Positions 15,001 to 28,712 of a stretch of 64,000 nt of DNA are shown piece after piece. Every line of letters starts with the position of its first letter. Positions within the stretch are counted from its first letter, which is position 1. A model generated the notes under the pieces. It searched no databases. It was not told the origin of the DNA and saw only the letters and a program-made list of their open reading frames with translations. The translations under genes and the position numbers were made by a program. Origin of the DNA: Anniella stebbinsi (taxonomy: Eukaryota; Chordata; Lepidosauria; Squamata; Anniellidae); assembly GCA_029215795.1 (NCBI GenBank), contig JARDYH010000001.1, positions 190,285,654 through 190,349,653 on the forward strand, written 5' to 3'.

Positions 15001-18000
15001 AAAATAGGTCATTTGCTGCTGACCTGCACGGTTCCTGTACAATTTACCCAATTTACCATTTTGGGATTTTAAGGCTAGAACACGCGCCTAACTAGCGAGT
15101 GTTCAGTAAAAATACACAAAGGTGTCAGAAACAAGTGAACTCACTTAAACTAGAGTAAATGCTTGTAACTAGTTCAAAATAGGTCATTTGCTGCTGACCT
15201 GCACGGTTCCTGTACAATTTACCCAATTTACCATTTTGGGATTTTAAGGCTAGAACACGCGCCTAACTAGCGAGTGTTCAGTAAAAATACACAAAGGTGT
15301 CAGAAACAAGTGAACTCACTGAAACTAGAGTAAATGCTTGTAACTAGTTCAAAATAGGTCATTTGCTGCTGATCTGGACGGTTAACTTTACAATTTACCC
15401 AATTTACCATTTTGGGAGTTTAAGGCTAGAACACGCGCCTAACTAGCGAGTGTTCAGTAAAAATACACAAAGGTGTCAGAAACAAGTGAACTCACTGAAA
15501 CTAGAGTAAATGCTTGTAACTAGTTCAAAAGAGGGCATTTGCTACTGATCTGGACAGTTAACTTTACATTTTACCCAATTCTCTCATTATGGGCTTTTAA
15601 GGCTTGAACACGCGCCTAACTAGCGAGTGTTCAGTAAAAATACACAAAGGTGTCAGAAACAAGTGAACTCACTGAAACTAGAGTAAATGCTTGTAACTAG
15701 AACAAAATAGGTGATTTGCTGCTGATCTGCACGGTTCCTGTACAATTTACCAAATTTACCATTTTGGGAGTTTAAGGCTAGAACACGCGCCTAACTAGCG
15801 AGTGTTCAGTAAAAATACACAAAGGTGTCAGAAACAAGTGAACTCACTGAAACTAGAGTAAATGCTTGTAACTAGTTCAAAATAGGTCATTTGCTGCTGA
15901 CCTGCACGGTTCCTGTACAATTTACCCAATTTACCATTTTGGGAGTTTAAGGCTAGAACACGCGCCTAACTAGCGAGTGTTCAGTAAAAATACACAAAGG
16001 TGTCAGAAACAAGTGAACTCACTGAAACTAGAGTAAATGCTTGTAACTAGTTCAAAATAGGTCATTTGCTGCTGACCTGCACGGTTCCTGTAGAATTCAC
16101 CCAATTTACCATTTTGGGATTTGAAGGCTAGAATACGTGCCTAACTAGCGAGTGTTCAGTAAAAATACACAAAGGTGTCAGAAACAAGTGAACTCACTGA
16201 AACTAGAGTAAATGCTTGTAACTAGTTCAAAAGAGGGCATTTGCTACTGATCTGGACGGTTAACTTTACATTTTACCCAATTCTCTCATTATGGGCTTTT
16301 AAGGCTTGAACACGCGCCTAACTAGCGAGTGTTCAGTAAAAATACACAAAGGTGTCAGAAACAAGTGAACTCACTGAAACTAGAGTAAATGCTTGTAACT
16401 AGTTCAAAATAGGTCATTTGCTGCTGATCTGGACGGTTAATTTTACAATTTACCCAATTTACCATTTTGGGAGTTTCAGGCTAGAACACGCGCCTAACTA
16501 GCGAGTGTTCAGTAAAAATACACAAAGGTGTCAGAAACAAGTGAACTCACTGAAACTAGAGTAAATGCTTGTAACTAGTTCAAAAGAGGGCATTTGCTAC
16601 TGATCTGGACAGTTAACTTTACATTTTACCCAATTCTCTCATTATGGGCTTTTAAGGCTTGAACACGCGCCTAACTAGCGAGTGTTCAGTAAAAATACAC
16701 AAAGGTGTCAGAAACAAGTGAACTCACTGAAACTAGAGTAAATGCTTGTAACTAGAACAAAATAGGTGATTTGCTGCTGATCTGCACGGTTCCTGTACAA
16801 TTTACCAAATTTACCATTTTGGGAGTTTAAGGCTAGAACACGCGCCTAACTAGCGAGTGTTCAGTAAAAATACACAAAGGTGTCAGAAACAAGTGAACTC
16901 ACTGAAACTAGAGTAAATGCTTGTAACTAGTTCAAAATAGGTCATTTGCTGCTGACCTGCACGGTTCCTGTAGAATTCACCCAATTTACCATTTTGGGAT
17001 TTGAAGGCTAGAATACGTGCCTAACTAGCGAGTGTTCAGTAAAAATACACAAAGGTGTCAGAAACAAGTGAACTCACTGAAACTAGAGTAAATGCTTGTA
17101 ACTAGTTCAAAAGAGGGCATTTGCTACTGATCTGGACGGTTAACTTTACATTTTACCCAATTCTCTCATTATGGGCTTTTAAGGCTTGAACACGCGCCTA
17201 ACTAGCGAGTGTTCAGTAAAAATACACAAAGGTGTCAGAAACAAGTGAACTCACTGAAACTAGAGTAAATGCTTGTAACTAGTTCAAAATAGGTCATTTG
17301 CTGCTGATCTGGACGGTTAATTTTACAATTTACCCAATTTACCATTTTGGGAGTTTCAGGCTAGAACACGCGCCTAACTAGCGAGTGTTCAGTAAAAATA
17401 CACAAAGGTGTCAGAAACAAGTGAACTCACTGAAACTAGAGTAAATGCTTTTAACTAGAACAAAATAGGTGATTTGCTGCTGATCTGCACGGTTCCTGTA
17501 CAATTTACCCAATTTACCATTTTGGGAGTTTAAGGCTAGAACACGCGCCTAACTAGCGAGTGTTCAGTAAAAATACACAAAGGTGTCAGAAACAAGTGAA
17601 CTCACTGAAACTAGAGTAAATGCTTGTAACTAGTTCAAAATAGGTCATTTGCTGCTGACCTGCACGGTTCCTGTACAATTTACCCAATTTACCATTTTGG
17701 GATTTTAAGGCTAGAACACGCGCCTAACTAGCGAGTGTTCAGTAAAAATACACAAAGGTGTCAGAAACAAGTGAACTCACTGAAACTAGAGTAAATGCTT
17801 GTAACTAGTTCAAAAGAGGGCATTTGCTACTGATCTGGACAGTTAACTTTACATTTTACCCAATTCTCTCATTATGGGCTTTTAAGGCTTGAACACGCGC
17901 CTAACTAGCGAGTGTTCAGTAAAAATACACAAAGGTGTCAGAAACAAGTGAACTCACTGAAACTAGAGTAAATGCTTGTAACTAGTTCAAAATAGGTCAT

Positions 18001-21000
18001 TTGCTGCTGATCTGGACGGTTAATTTTACAATTTACCCAATTTACCATTTTGGGAGTTTCAGGCTAGAACACGCGCCTAACTAGCGAGTGTTCAGTAAAA
18101 ATACACAAAGGTGTCAGAAACAAGTGAACTCACTGAAACTAGAGTAAATGCTTTTAACTAGAACAAAATAGGTGATTTGCTGCTGATCTGCACGGTTCCT
18201 GTACAATTTACCCAATTTACCATTTTGGGAGTTTAAGGCTAGAACACGCGCCTAACTAGCGAGTGTTCAGTAAAAATACACAAAGGTGTCAGAAACAAGT
18301 GAACTCACTGAAACTAGAGTAAATGCTTGTAACTAGTTCAAAATAGGTCATTTGCTGCTGACCTGCACGGTTCCTGTACAATTTACCCAATTTACCATTT
18401 TGGGATTTTAAGGCTAGAACACGGGCCTAACTAGCGAGTGTTCAGTAAAAATACACAAAGGTGTCAGAAACAAGTGAACTCACTGAAACTAGAGTAAATG
18501 CTTGTAACTAGTTCAAAATAGATCATTTGCTGCTGACCTGCACGGTTCCTGTACAATTTACCCAATTTACCATTTTGGGATTTTAAGGCTAGAACACGCG
18601 CCTAACTAGCGAGTGTTCAGTAAAAATACACAATGGTGTCAGAAACAAGTGAACTCACTTAAACTAGAGTAAATGCTTGTAACTAGTTCAAAATAGGTCA
18701 TTTGCTGCTGACCTGCACGGTTCCTGTAGAATTCACCCAATTTACCATTTTGGGATTTTAAGGCTACAATACGTGCCTAACTAGCGAGTGTTCAGTAAAA
18801 ATACACAAAGGTGTCAGAAACAAGTGAACTCACTGAAACTAGAGTAAATGCTTGTAACTAGTTCAAAATAGGTCATTTGCTGCTGACCTGCACGGTTCCT
18901 GTAGAATTCACCCAATTTGCCATTTTGGGATTTGAAGGCTAGAATACGTGCCTAACTAGCGAGTGTTCAGTAAAAATACACAAAGGTGTCAGAAACAAGT
19001 GAACTCACTGAAACTAGAGTAAATGCTTGTAACTAGTTCAAAAGAGGGCATTTGCTACTGATCTGGACGGTTAACTTTACATTTTACCCAATTCTCTCAT
19101 TATGGGCTTTTAAGGCTTGAACACGCGCCTAACTAGCGAGTGTTCAGTAAAAATACACAAAGGTGTCAGAAACAAGTGAACTCACTGAAACTAGAGTAAA
19201 TGCTTGTAACTAGTTCAAAATAGGTCATTTGCTGCTGATCTGGACGGTTAATTTTACAATTTACCCAATTTACCATTTTGGGAGTTTCAGGCTAGAACAC
19301 GCGCCTAACTAGCGAGTGTTCAGTAAAAATACACAAAGGTGTCAGAAACAAGTGAACTCACTGAAACTAGAGTAAATGCTTGTAACTAGTTCAAAAGAGG
19401 GCATTTGCTACTGATCTGGACAGTTAACTTTACATTTTACCCAATTCTCTCATTATGGGCTTTTAAGGCTTGAACACGCGCCTAACTAGCGAGTGTTCAG
19501 TAAAAATACACAAAGGTGTCAGAAACAAGTGAACTCACTGAAACTAGAGTAAATGCTTGTAACTAGAACAAAATAGGTGATTTGCTGCTGATCTGCACGG
19601 TTCCTGTACAATTTACCAAATTTACCATTTTGGGAGTTTAAGGCTAGAACACGCGCCTAACTAGCGAGTGTTCAGTAAAAATACACAAAGGTGTCAGAAA
19701 CAAGTGAACTCACTGAAACTAGAGTAAATGCTTGTAACTAGTTCAAAATAGGTCATTTGCTGCTGACCTGCACGGTTCCTGTAGAATTCACCCAATTTAC
19801 CATTTTGGGATTTGAAGGCTAGAATACGTGCCTAACTAGCGAGTGTTCAGTAAAAATACACAAAGGTGTCAGAAACAAGTGAACTCACTGAAACTAGAGT
19901 AAATGCTTGTAACTAGTTCAAAAGAGGGCATTTGCTACTGATCTGGACGGTTAACTTTACATTTTACCCAATTCTCTCATTATGGGCTTTTAAGGCTTGA
20001 ACACGCGCCTAACTAGCGAGTGTTCAGTAAAAATACACAAAGGTGTCAGAAACAAGTGAACTCACTGAAACTAGAGTAAATGCTTGTAACTAGTTCAAAA
20101 TAGGTCATTTGCTGCTGATCTGGACGGTTAATTTTACAATTTACCCAATTTACCATTTTGGGAGTTTCAGGCTAGAACACGCGCCTAACTAGCGAGTGTT
20201 CAGTAAAAATACACAAAGGTGTCAGAAACAAGTGAACTCACTGAAACTAGAGTAAATGCTTTTAACTAGAACAAAATAGGTGATTTGCTGCTGATCTGCA
20301 CGGTTCCTGTACAATTTACCCAATTTACCATTTTGGGAGTTTAAGGCTAGAACACGCGCCTAACTAGCGAGTGTTCAGTAAAAATACACAAAGGTGTCAG
20401 AAACAAGTGAACTCACTGAAACTAGAGTAAATGCTTGTAACTAGTTCAAAATAGGTCATTTGCTGCTGACCTGCACGGTTCCTGTACAATTTACCCAATT
20501 TACCATTTTGGGATTTTAAGGCTAGAACACGCGCCTAACTAGCGAGTGTTCAGTAAAAATACACAAAGGTGTCAGAAACAAGTGAACTCACTTAAACTAG
20601 AGTAAATGCTTGTAACTAGTTCAAAATAGGTCATTTGCTGCTGACCTGCACGGTTCCTGTACAATTTACCCAATTTACCATTTTGGGATTTTAAGGCTAG
20701 AACACGCGCCTAACTAGCGAGTGTTCAGTAAAAATACACAAAGGTGTCAGAAACAAGTGAACTCACTGAAACTAGAGTAAATGCTTGTAACTAGTTCAAA
20801 ATAGGTCATTTGCTGCTGATCTGGACGGTTAATTTTACAATTTACCCAATTTACCATTTTGGGAGTTTCAGGCTAGAACACGCGCCTAACTAGCGAGTGT
20901 TCAGTAAAAATACACAAAGGTGTCAGAAACAAGTGAACTCACTGAAACTAGAGTAAATGCTTGTAACTAGAACAAAATAGGTGATTTGCTGCTGATCTGC

Positions 21001-24000
21001 ACGGTTCCTGTACAATTTACCCAATTTACCATTTTGGGAGTTTAAGGCTAGAACACGCGCCTAACTAGCGAGTGTTCAGTAAAAATACACAAAGGTGTCA
21101 GAAACAAGTGAACTCACTGAAACTAGAGTAAATGCTTGTAACTAGTTCAAAAGAGGGCATTTGCTACTGATCTGGACGGTTAACTTTACATTTTACCCAA
21201 TTCTCTCATTATGGGCTTTTAAGGCTTGAACACGCGCCTAACTAGCGAGTGTTCAGTAAAAATACACAAAGGTGTCAGAAACAAGTGAACTCACTGAAAC
21301 TAGAGTAAATGCTTGTAACTAGTTCAAAATAGGTCATTTGCTGCTGATCTGGACGGTTAATTTTACAATTTACCCAATTTACCATTTTGGGAGTTTCAGG
21401 CTAGAACACGCGCCTAACTAGCGAGTGTTCAGTAAAAATACACAAAGGTGTCAGAAACAAGTGAACTCACTGAAACTAGAGTAAATGCTTGTAACTAGAA
21501 CAAAATAGGTGATTTGCTGCTGATCTGCACGGTTCCTGTACAATTTACCAAATTTACCATTTTGGGAGTTTAAGGCTAGAACATGCGCCTAACTAGCGAG
21601 TGTTCAGTAAAAATACACAAAGGTGTCAGAAACAAGTGAACTCACTGAAACTAGAGTAAATGCTTGTAACTAGTTCAAAATAGGTCATTTGCTGCTGACC
21701 TGCACGGTTCCTGTACAATTTACCCAATTTACCATTTTGGGAGTTTAAGGCTAGAACACGCGCCTAACTAGCGAGTGTTCAGTAAAAATACACAAAGGTG
21801 TCAGAAACAAGTGAACTCACTGAAACTAGAGTAAATGCTTGTAACTAGTTCAAAATAGGTCATTTGCTGCTGACCTGCACGGTTCCTGTAGAATTCACCC
21901 AATTTACCATTTTGGGATTTGAAGGCTAGAATACGTGCCTAACTAGCGAGTGTTCAGTAAAAATACACAAAGGTGTCAGAAACAAGTGAACTCACTGAAA
22001 CTAGAGTAAATGCTTGTAACTAGTTCAAAAGAGGGCATTTGCTACTGATCTGGACGGTTAACTTTACATTTTACCCAATTCTCTCATTATGGGCTTTTAA
22101 GGCTTGAACACGCGCCTAACTAGCGAGTGTTCAGTAAAAATACACAAAGGTGTCAGAAACAAGTGAACTCACTGAAACTAGAGTAAATGCTTGTAACTAG
22201 TTCAAAATAGGTCATTTGCTGCTGATCTGGACGGTTAATTTTACAATTTACCCAATTTACCATTTTGGGAGTTTCAGGCTAGAACACGCGCCTAACTAGC
22301 GAGTGTTCAGTAAAAATACACAAAGGTGTCAGAAACAAGTGAACTCACTGAAACTAGAGTAAATGCTTGTAACTAGAACAAAATAGGTGATTTGCTGCTG
22401 ATCTGCACGGTTCCTGTACAATTTACCCAATTTACCATTTTGGGAGTTTAAGGCTAGAACACGCGCCTAACTAGCGAGTGTTCAGTAAAAATACACAAAG
22501 GTGTCAGAAACAAGTGAACTCACTGAAACTAGAGTAAATGCTTGTAACTAGTTCAAAATAGGTCATTTGCTGCTGACCTGCACGGTTCCTGTACAATTTA
22601 CCCAATTTACCATTTTGGGAGTTTAAGGCTAGAACACGCGCCTAACTAGCGAGTGTTCAGTAAAAATACACAAAGGTGTCAGAAACAAGTGAACTCACTG
22701 AAACTAGAGTAAATGCTTGTAACTAGTTCAAAATAGGTCATTTGCTGCTGACCTGCACGGTTCCTGTAGAATTCACCCAATTTACCATTTTGGGATTTGA
22801 AGGCTAGAATACGTGCCTAACTAGCGAGTGTTCAGTAAAAATACACAAAGGTGTCAGAAACAAGTGAACTCACTGAAACTAGAGTAAATGCTTGTAACTA
22901 GTTCAAAAGAGGGCATTTGCTACTGATCTGGACGGTTAACTTTACATTTTACCCAATTCTCTCATTATGGGCTTTTAAGGCTTGAACACGCGCCTAACTA
23001 GCGAGTGTTCAGTAAAAATACACAAAGGTGTCAGAAACAAGTGAACTCACTGAAACTAGAGTAAATGCTTGTAACGAGTTCAAAATAGGTCATTTGCTGC
23101 TGATCTGGACGGTTAATTTTACAATTTACCCAATTTACCATTTTGGGAGTTTCAGGCTAGAACACGCGCCTAACTAGCGAGTGTTCAGTAAAAATACACA
23201 AAGGTGTCAGAAACAAGTGAACTCACTGAAACTAGAGTAAATGCTTTTAACTAGAACAAAATAGGTGATTTGCTGCTGATCTGCACGGTTCCTGTACAAT
23301 TTACCCAATTTACCATTTTGGGAGTTTAAGGCTAGAACACGCGCCTAACTAGCGAGTGTTCAGTAAAAATACACAAAGGTGTCAGAAACAAGTGAACTCA
23401 CTGAAACTAGAGTAAATGCTTGTAACTAGTTCAAAATAGGTCATTTGCTGCTGACCTGCACGGTTCCTGTACAATTTACCCAATTTACCATTTTGGGAGT
23501 TTAAGGCTAGAACACGCGCCTAACTAGCGAGTGTTCAGTAAAAATACACAAAGGTGTCAGAAACAAGTGAACTCACTGAAACTAGAGTAAATGCTTGTAA
23601 CTAGTTCAAAATAGGTCATTTGCTGCTGACCTGCACGGTTCCTGTAGAATTCACCCAATTTACCATTTTGGGATTTGAAGGCTAGAATACGTGCCTAACT
23701 AGCGAGTGTTCAGTAAAAATACACAAAGGTGTCAGAAACAAGTGAACTCACTGAAACTAGAGTAAATGCTTGTAACTAGTTCAAAAGAGGGCATTTGCTA
23801 CTGATCTGGACGGTTAACTTTACATTTTACCCAATTCTCTCATTATCGGCTTTTAAGGCTTGAACACGCGCCTAACTAGCGAGTGTTCAGTAAAAATACA
23901 CAAAGGTGTCAGAAACAAGTGAACTCACTGAAACTAGAGTAAATGCTTGTAACTAGTTCAAAATAGGTCATTTGCTGCTGATCTGGACGGTTAATTTTAC

Positions 24001-27000
24001 AATTTACCCAATTTACCATTTTGGGAGTTTCAGGCTACAACACGCGCCTAACTAGCGAGTGTTCAGTAAAAATACACAAAGGTGTCAGAAACAAGTGAAC
24101 TCACTGAAACTAGAGTAAATGCTTTTAACTAGAACAAAATAGGTGATTTGCTGCTGATCTGCACGGTTCCTGTACAATTTACCCAATTTACCATTTTGGG
24201 AGTTTAAGGCTAGAACACGCGCCTAACTAGCGAGTGTTCAGTAAAAATACACAAAGGTGTCAGAAACAAGTGAACTCACTGAAACTAGAGTAAATGCTTG
24301 TAACTAGTTCAAAATAGGTCATTTGCTGCTGACCTGCACGGTTCCTGTACAATTTACCCAATTTACCATTTTGGGATTTTAAGGCTAGAACACGCGCCTA
24401 ACTAGCGAGTGTTCAGTAAAAATACACAAAGGTGTCAGAAACAAGTGAACTCACTTAAACTAGAGTAAATGCTTGTAACTAGTTCAAAATAGGTCATTTG
24501 CTGCTGACCTGCACGGTTCCTGTACAATTTACCCAATTTACCATTTTGGGATTTTAAGGCTAGAACACGCGCCTAACTAGCGAGTGTTCAGTAAAAATAC
24601 ACAAAGGTGTCAGAAACAAGTGAACTCACTGAAACTAGAGTAAATGCTTGTAACTAGTTCAAAATAGGTCATTTGCTGCTGATCTGGACGGTTAACTTTA
24701 CAATTTACCCAATTTACCATTTTGGGAGTTTAAGGCTAGAACACGCGCCTAACTAGCGAGTGTTCAGTAAAAATACACAAAGGTGTCAGAAACAAGTGAA
24801 CTCACTGAAACTAGAGTAAATGCTTGTAACTAGAACAAAATAGGTGATTTGCTGCTGATCTGCACGGTTCCTGTACAATTTACCCAATTTACCATTTTGG
24901 GAGTTTAAGGCTAGAACACGCGCCTAACTAGCGAGTGTTCAGTAAAAATACACAAAGGTGTCAGAAACAAGTGAACTCACTGAAACTAGAGTAAATGCTT
25001 GTAACTAGAACAAAATAGGTGATTTGCTGCTGATCTGCACGGTTCCTGTACAATTTACCAAATTTACCATTTTGGGAGTTTAAGGCTAGAACACGCGCCT
25101 AACTAGCGAGTGTTCAGTAAAAATACACAAAGGTGTCAGAAACAAGTGAACTCACTGAAACTAGAGTAAATGCTTGTAACTAGTTCAAAATAGGTCATTT
25201 GCTGCTGACCTGCACGGTTCCTGTACAATTTACCCAATTTACCATTTTGGGAGTTTAAGGCTAGAACACGCGCCTAACTAGCGAGTGTTCAGTAAAAATA
25301 CACAAAGGTGTCAGAAACAAGTGAACTCACTGAAACTAGAGTAAATGCTTGTAACTAGTTCAAAATAGGTCATTTGCTGCTGACCTGCACGGTTCCTGTA
25401 GAATTCACCCAATTTACCATTTTGGGATTTGAAGGCTAGAATACGTGCCTAACTAGCGAGTGTTCAGTAAAAATACACAAAGGTGTCAGAAACAAGTGAA
25501 CTCACTGAAACTAGAGTAAATGCTTGTAACTAGTTCAAAATAGGTCATTTGCTGCTGATCTGGACGGTTAATTTTACAATTTACCCAATTTACCATTTTG
25601 GGAGTTTCAGGCTAGAACACGCGCCTAACTAGCGAGTGTTCAGTAAAAATACACAAAGGTGTCAGAAACAAGTGAACTCACTGAAACTAGAGTAAATGCT
25701 TGTAACTAGAACAAAATAGGTGATTTGCTGCTGATCTGCACGGTTCCTGTACAATTTACCAAATTTACCATTTTGGGAGTTTAAGGCTAGAACACGCGCC
25801 TAACTAGCGAGTGTTCAGTAAAAATACACAAAGGTGTCAGAAACAAGTGAACTCACTGAAACTAGAGTAAATGCTTGTAACTAGTTCAAAATAGGTCATT
25901 TGCTGCTGACCTGCACGGTTCCTGTACAATTTACCCAATTTACCATTTTGGGAGTTTAAGGCTAGAACACGCGCCTAACTAGCGAGTGTTCAGTAAAAAT
26001 ACACAAAGGTGTCAGAAACAAGTGAACTCACTGAAACTAGAGTAAATGCTTGTAACTAGTTCAAAATAGGTCATTTGCTGCTGACCTGCACGGTTCCTGT
26101 AGAATTCACCCAATTTACCATTTTGGGATTTGAAGGCTAGAATACGTGCCTAACTAGCGAGTGTTCAGTAAAAATACACAAAGGTGTCAGAAACAAGTGA
26201 ACTCACTGAAACTAGAGTAAATGCTTGTAACTAGTTCAAAAGAGGGCATTTGCTACTGATCTGGACGGTTAACTTTACATTTTACCCAATTCTCTCATTA
26301 TGGGCTTTGAAGGCTTGAACACGCGCCTAACTAGCGAGTGTTCAGTAAAAATACACAAAGGTGTCAGAAACAAGTGAACTCACTGAAACTAGAGTAAATG
26401 CTTGTAACTAGTTCAAAATAGGTCATTTGCTGCTGATCTGGACGGTTAATTTTACAATTTACCCAATTTACCATTTTGGGAGTTTCAGGCTAGAACACGC
26501 GCCTAACTAGCGAGTGTTCAGTAAAAATACACAAAGGTGTCAGAAACAAGTGAACTCACTGAAACTAGAGTAAATGCTTTTAACTAGAACAAAATAGGTG
26601 ATTTGCTGCTGATCTGCACGGTTCCTGTACAATTTACCCAATTTACCATTTTGGGAGTTTAAGGCTAGAACACGCGCCTAACTAGCGAGTGTTCAGTAAA
26701 AATACACAAAGGTGTCAGAAACAAGTGAACTCACTGAAACTAGAGTAAATGCTTGTAACTAGTTCAAAATAGGTCATTTGCTGCTGACCTGCACGGTTCC
26801 TGTACAATTTACCCAATTTACCATTTTGGGATTTTAAGGCTAGAACACGCGCCTAACTAGCGAGTGTTCAGTAAAAATACACAAAGGTGTCAGAAACAAG
26901 TGAACTCACTTAAACTAGAGTAAATGCTTGTAACTAGTTCAAAATAGGTCATTTGCTGCTGACCTGCACGGTTCCTGTACAATTTACCCAATTTACCATT

Positions 27001-28712
27001 TTGGGATTTTAAGGCTAGAACACGCGCCTAACTAGCGAGTGTTCAGTAAAAATACACAAAGGTGTCAGAAACAAGTGAACTCACTGAAACTAGAGTAAAT
27101 GCTTGTAACTAGTTCAAAATAGGTCATTTGCTGCTGACCTGCACGGTTCCTGTACAATTTACCCAATTTACCATTTTGGGATTTTAAGGCTAGAACACGC
27201 GCCTAACTAGCGAGTGTTCAGTAAAAATACACAAAGGTGTCAGAAACAAGTGAACTCACTTAAACTAGAGTAAATGCTTGTAACTAGTTCAAAATAGGTC
27301 ATTTGCTGCTGACCTGCATGGTTCCTGTACAATTTACCCAATTTACCATTTTGGGATTTTAAGGCTAGAACACGCGCCTAACTAGCGAGTGTTCAGTAAA
27401 AATACACAATGGTGTCAGAAACAAGTGAACTCACTTAAACTAGAGTAAATGCTTGTAACTAATTCAAAATAGGTCATTTGCTGCTGACCTGCACGGTTCC
27501 TGTGGAATTCACCCAATTTACCATTTTGGGATTTTAAGTCTACAATACGTGCCTAACTAGCGAGTGTTCAGTAAAAATACACAAAGGTGTCAGAAACAAG
27601 TGAACTCACTGAAACTAGAGTAAATGCTTGTAACTAGTTCAAAAGAGGTCATTGGCTGCTGATCTGGACAGTTACCTTTACATTTTACCCAATTTACCAT
27701 TTTGGGATTTTAAGGCTAGAACACGCGCCTAACTAGCGAGTGTTCAGTAAAAATAAACAAAGGTGTCAGAAACAAGTGAACTCACTGAAACTAGAGTAAA
27801 TGCTTGTAACTAGTTCAAAAGAGGTGATTTGCTGCTGATCTGCACGGTTCCTGTACAATTTACCCAATTTACCATTTTGGGAGTTTAAGGCTAGAACACG
27901 CGCCTAACTAGCGAGTGTTCAGTAAAAATACACAAAGGTGTCAGAAACAAGTGAACTCACTGAAACTAGAGTAAATGCTTGTAACTAGTTCAAAATAGGT
28001 CATTTGCTGCTGACCTGCACGGTTCCTGTACAATTTACCCAATTTACCATTTTGGGAGTTTAAGGCTAGAACACGCGCCTAACTAGCGAGTGTTCAGTAA
28101 AAATACACAAAGGTGTCAGAAACAAGTGAACTCACTGAAACTAGAGTAAATGCTTGTAACTAGTTCAAAAGAGGTCATTGGCTGCTGATCTGGACAGTTA
28201 CCTTTACATTTTACCCAATTTACCATTTTGGGTTTTTAAGGCTAGAACACGGGCCTAACTAGCGAGTGTTCAGTAAAAATACACAAAGGTGTCAGAAACA
28301 AGTGAACTCACTGAAACTAGAGTAAATGCTTGCAACTAGTTCAAAAGAGGGCATTTGCTACTGATCTGGACGGTTAACTTTACATTTTACCCAATTCTCT
28401 CATTATGGGCTTTTAAGGCTTGAACACGCGCCTAACTAGCGAGTGTTCAGTAAATACACAAAGGTGTCAGAAACAAGTGAACTCACTGAAACTAGAGTAA
28501 ATGCTTGTAACTAGTTCAAAATAGGTCAGTTGCTGCTGATCTGCACGGTTCCTGTACAATTTACCCAATTTACCATTTTGGGATTTTAAGGCTAGAACAC
28601 GCGCCTAACTAGCGAGTATTCAGTAAAAATACACAAAGGTGTCAGAAACAAGTGAACTCACTGAAACTAGAGTAAATGCTTGAAACTAGTTCAAAATAGG
28701 TCATTTGCTGCT
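1..28712 (+). repeat. Satellite array, 175-177 bp monomer, higher-order repeat organisation
   Basis: Head-to-tail monomers start with gtaaaaatacacaaaggtgt (for example at 1, 176, 351, 527, 704 and 3164) and repeat every 175-177 bp, about 163 copies. Monomers fall into about ten recurrent types that differ in the central and 3' thirds. One type has gtagaattcaccc (an EcoRI site), one has aactagaac instead of aactagttc, one has ctctcattatggg, and one has gagtttcagg. Copies of the same type are almost identical, while different types differ at many positions; this is the signature of higher-order repeats homogenised as blocks. Every monomer keeps an imperfect dyad (148-174 in the first). The size is like vertebrate centromeric satellites, but centromere function is inference. 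I saw no CENP-B box. No open reading frames of interest run through it. Confidence 0.98.
21607..24240 (+). repeat. Three exact 878 bp pentameric higher-order repeat units
   Basis: Units start at 21607, 22485 and 23363 and the next monomer starts at 24241, so three units fill exactly 3 x 878 bp. Each holds the same five monomer types in order: a gagtttaagg type, the EcoRI type, the gagggc/ctctcatt type, the gagtttcagg type and the aactagaac type. The gaattc sites at 21891, 22769 and 23647 are 878 bp apart. Differences between units are isolated substitutions, for example cgagttc near 23075 and tatcggc near 23847. The same five-type order recurs in shuffled and partial form elsewhere in the array. 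Confidence 0.93.

Noticed and set aside
1..28712. CRISPR-like repeat array
   Set aside because: There are no unique spacers; the entire ~176 bp unit repeats, which is satellite DNA.
1..28712. CENP-B box in the satellite monomer
   Set aside because: I looked for the TTCGnnnnAnnCGGG core in the monomer types and did not find it.
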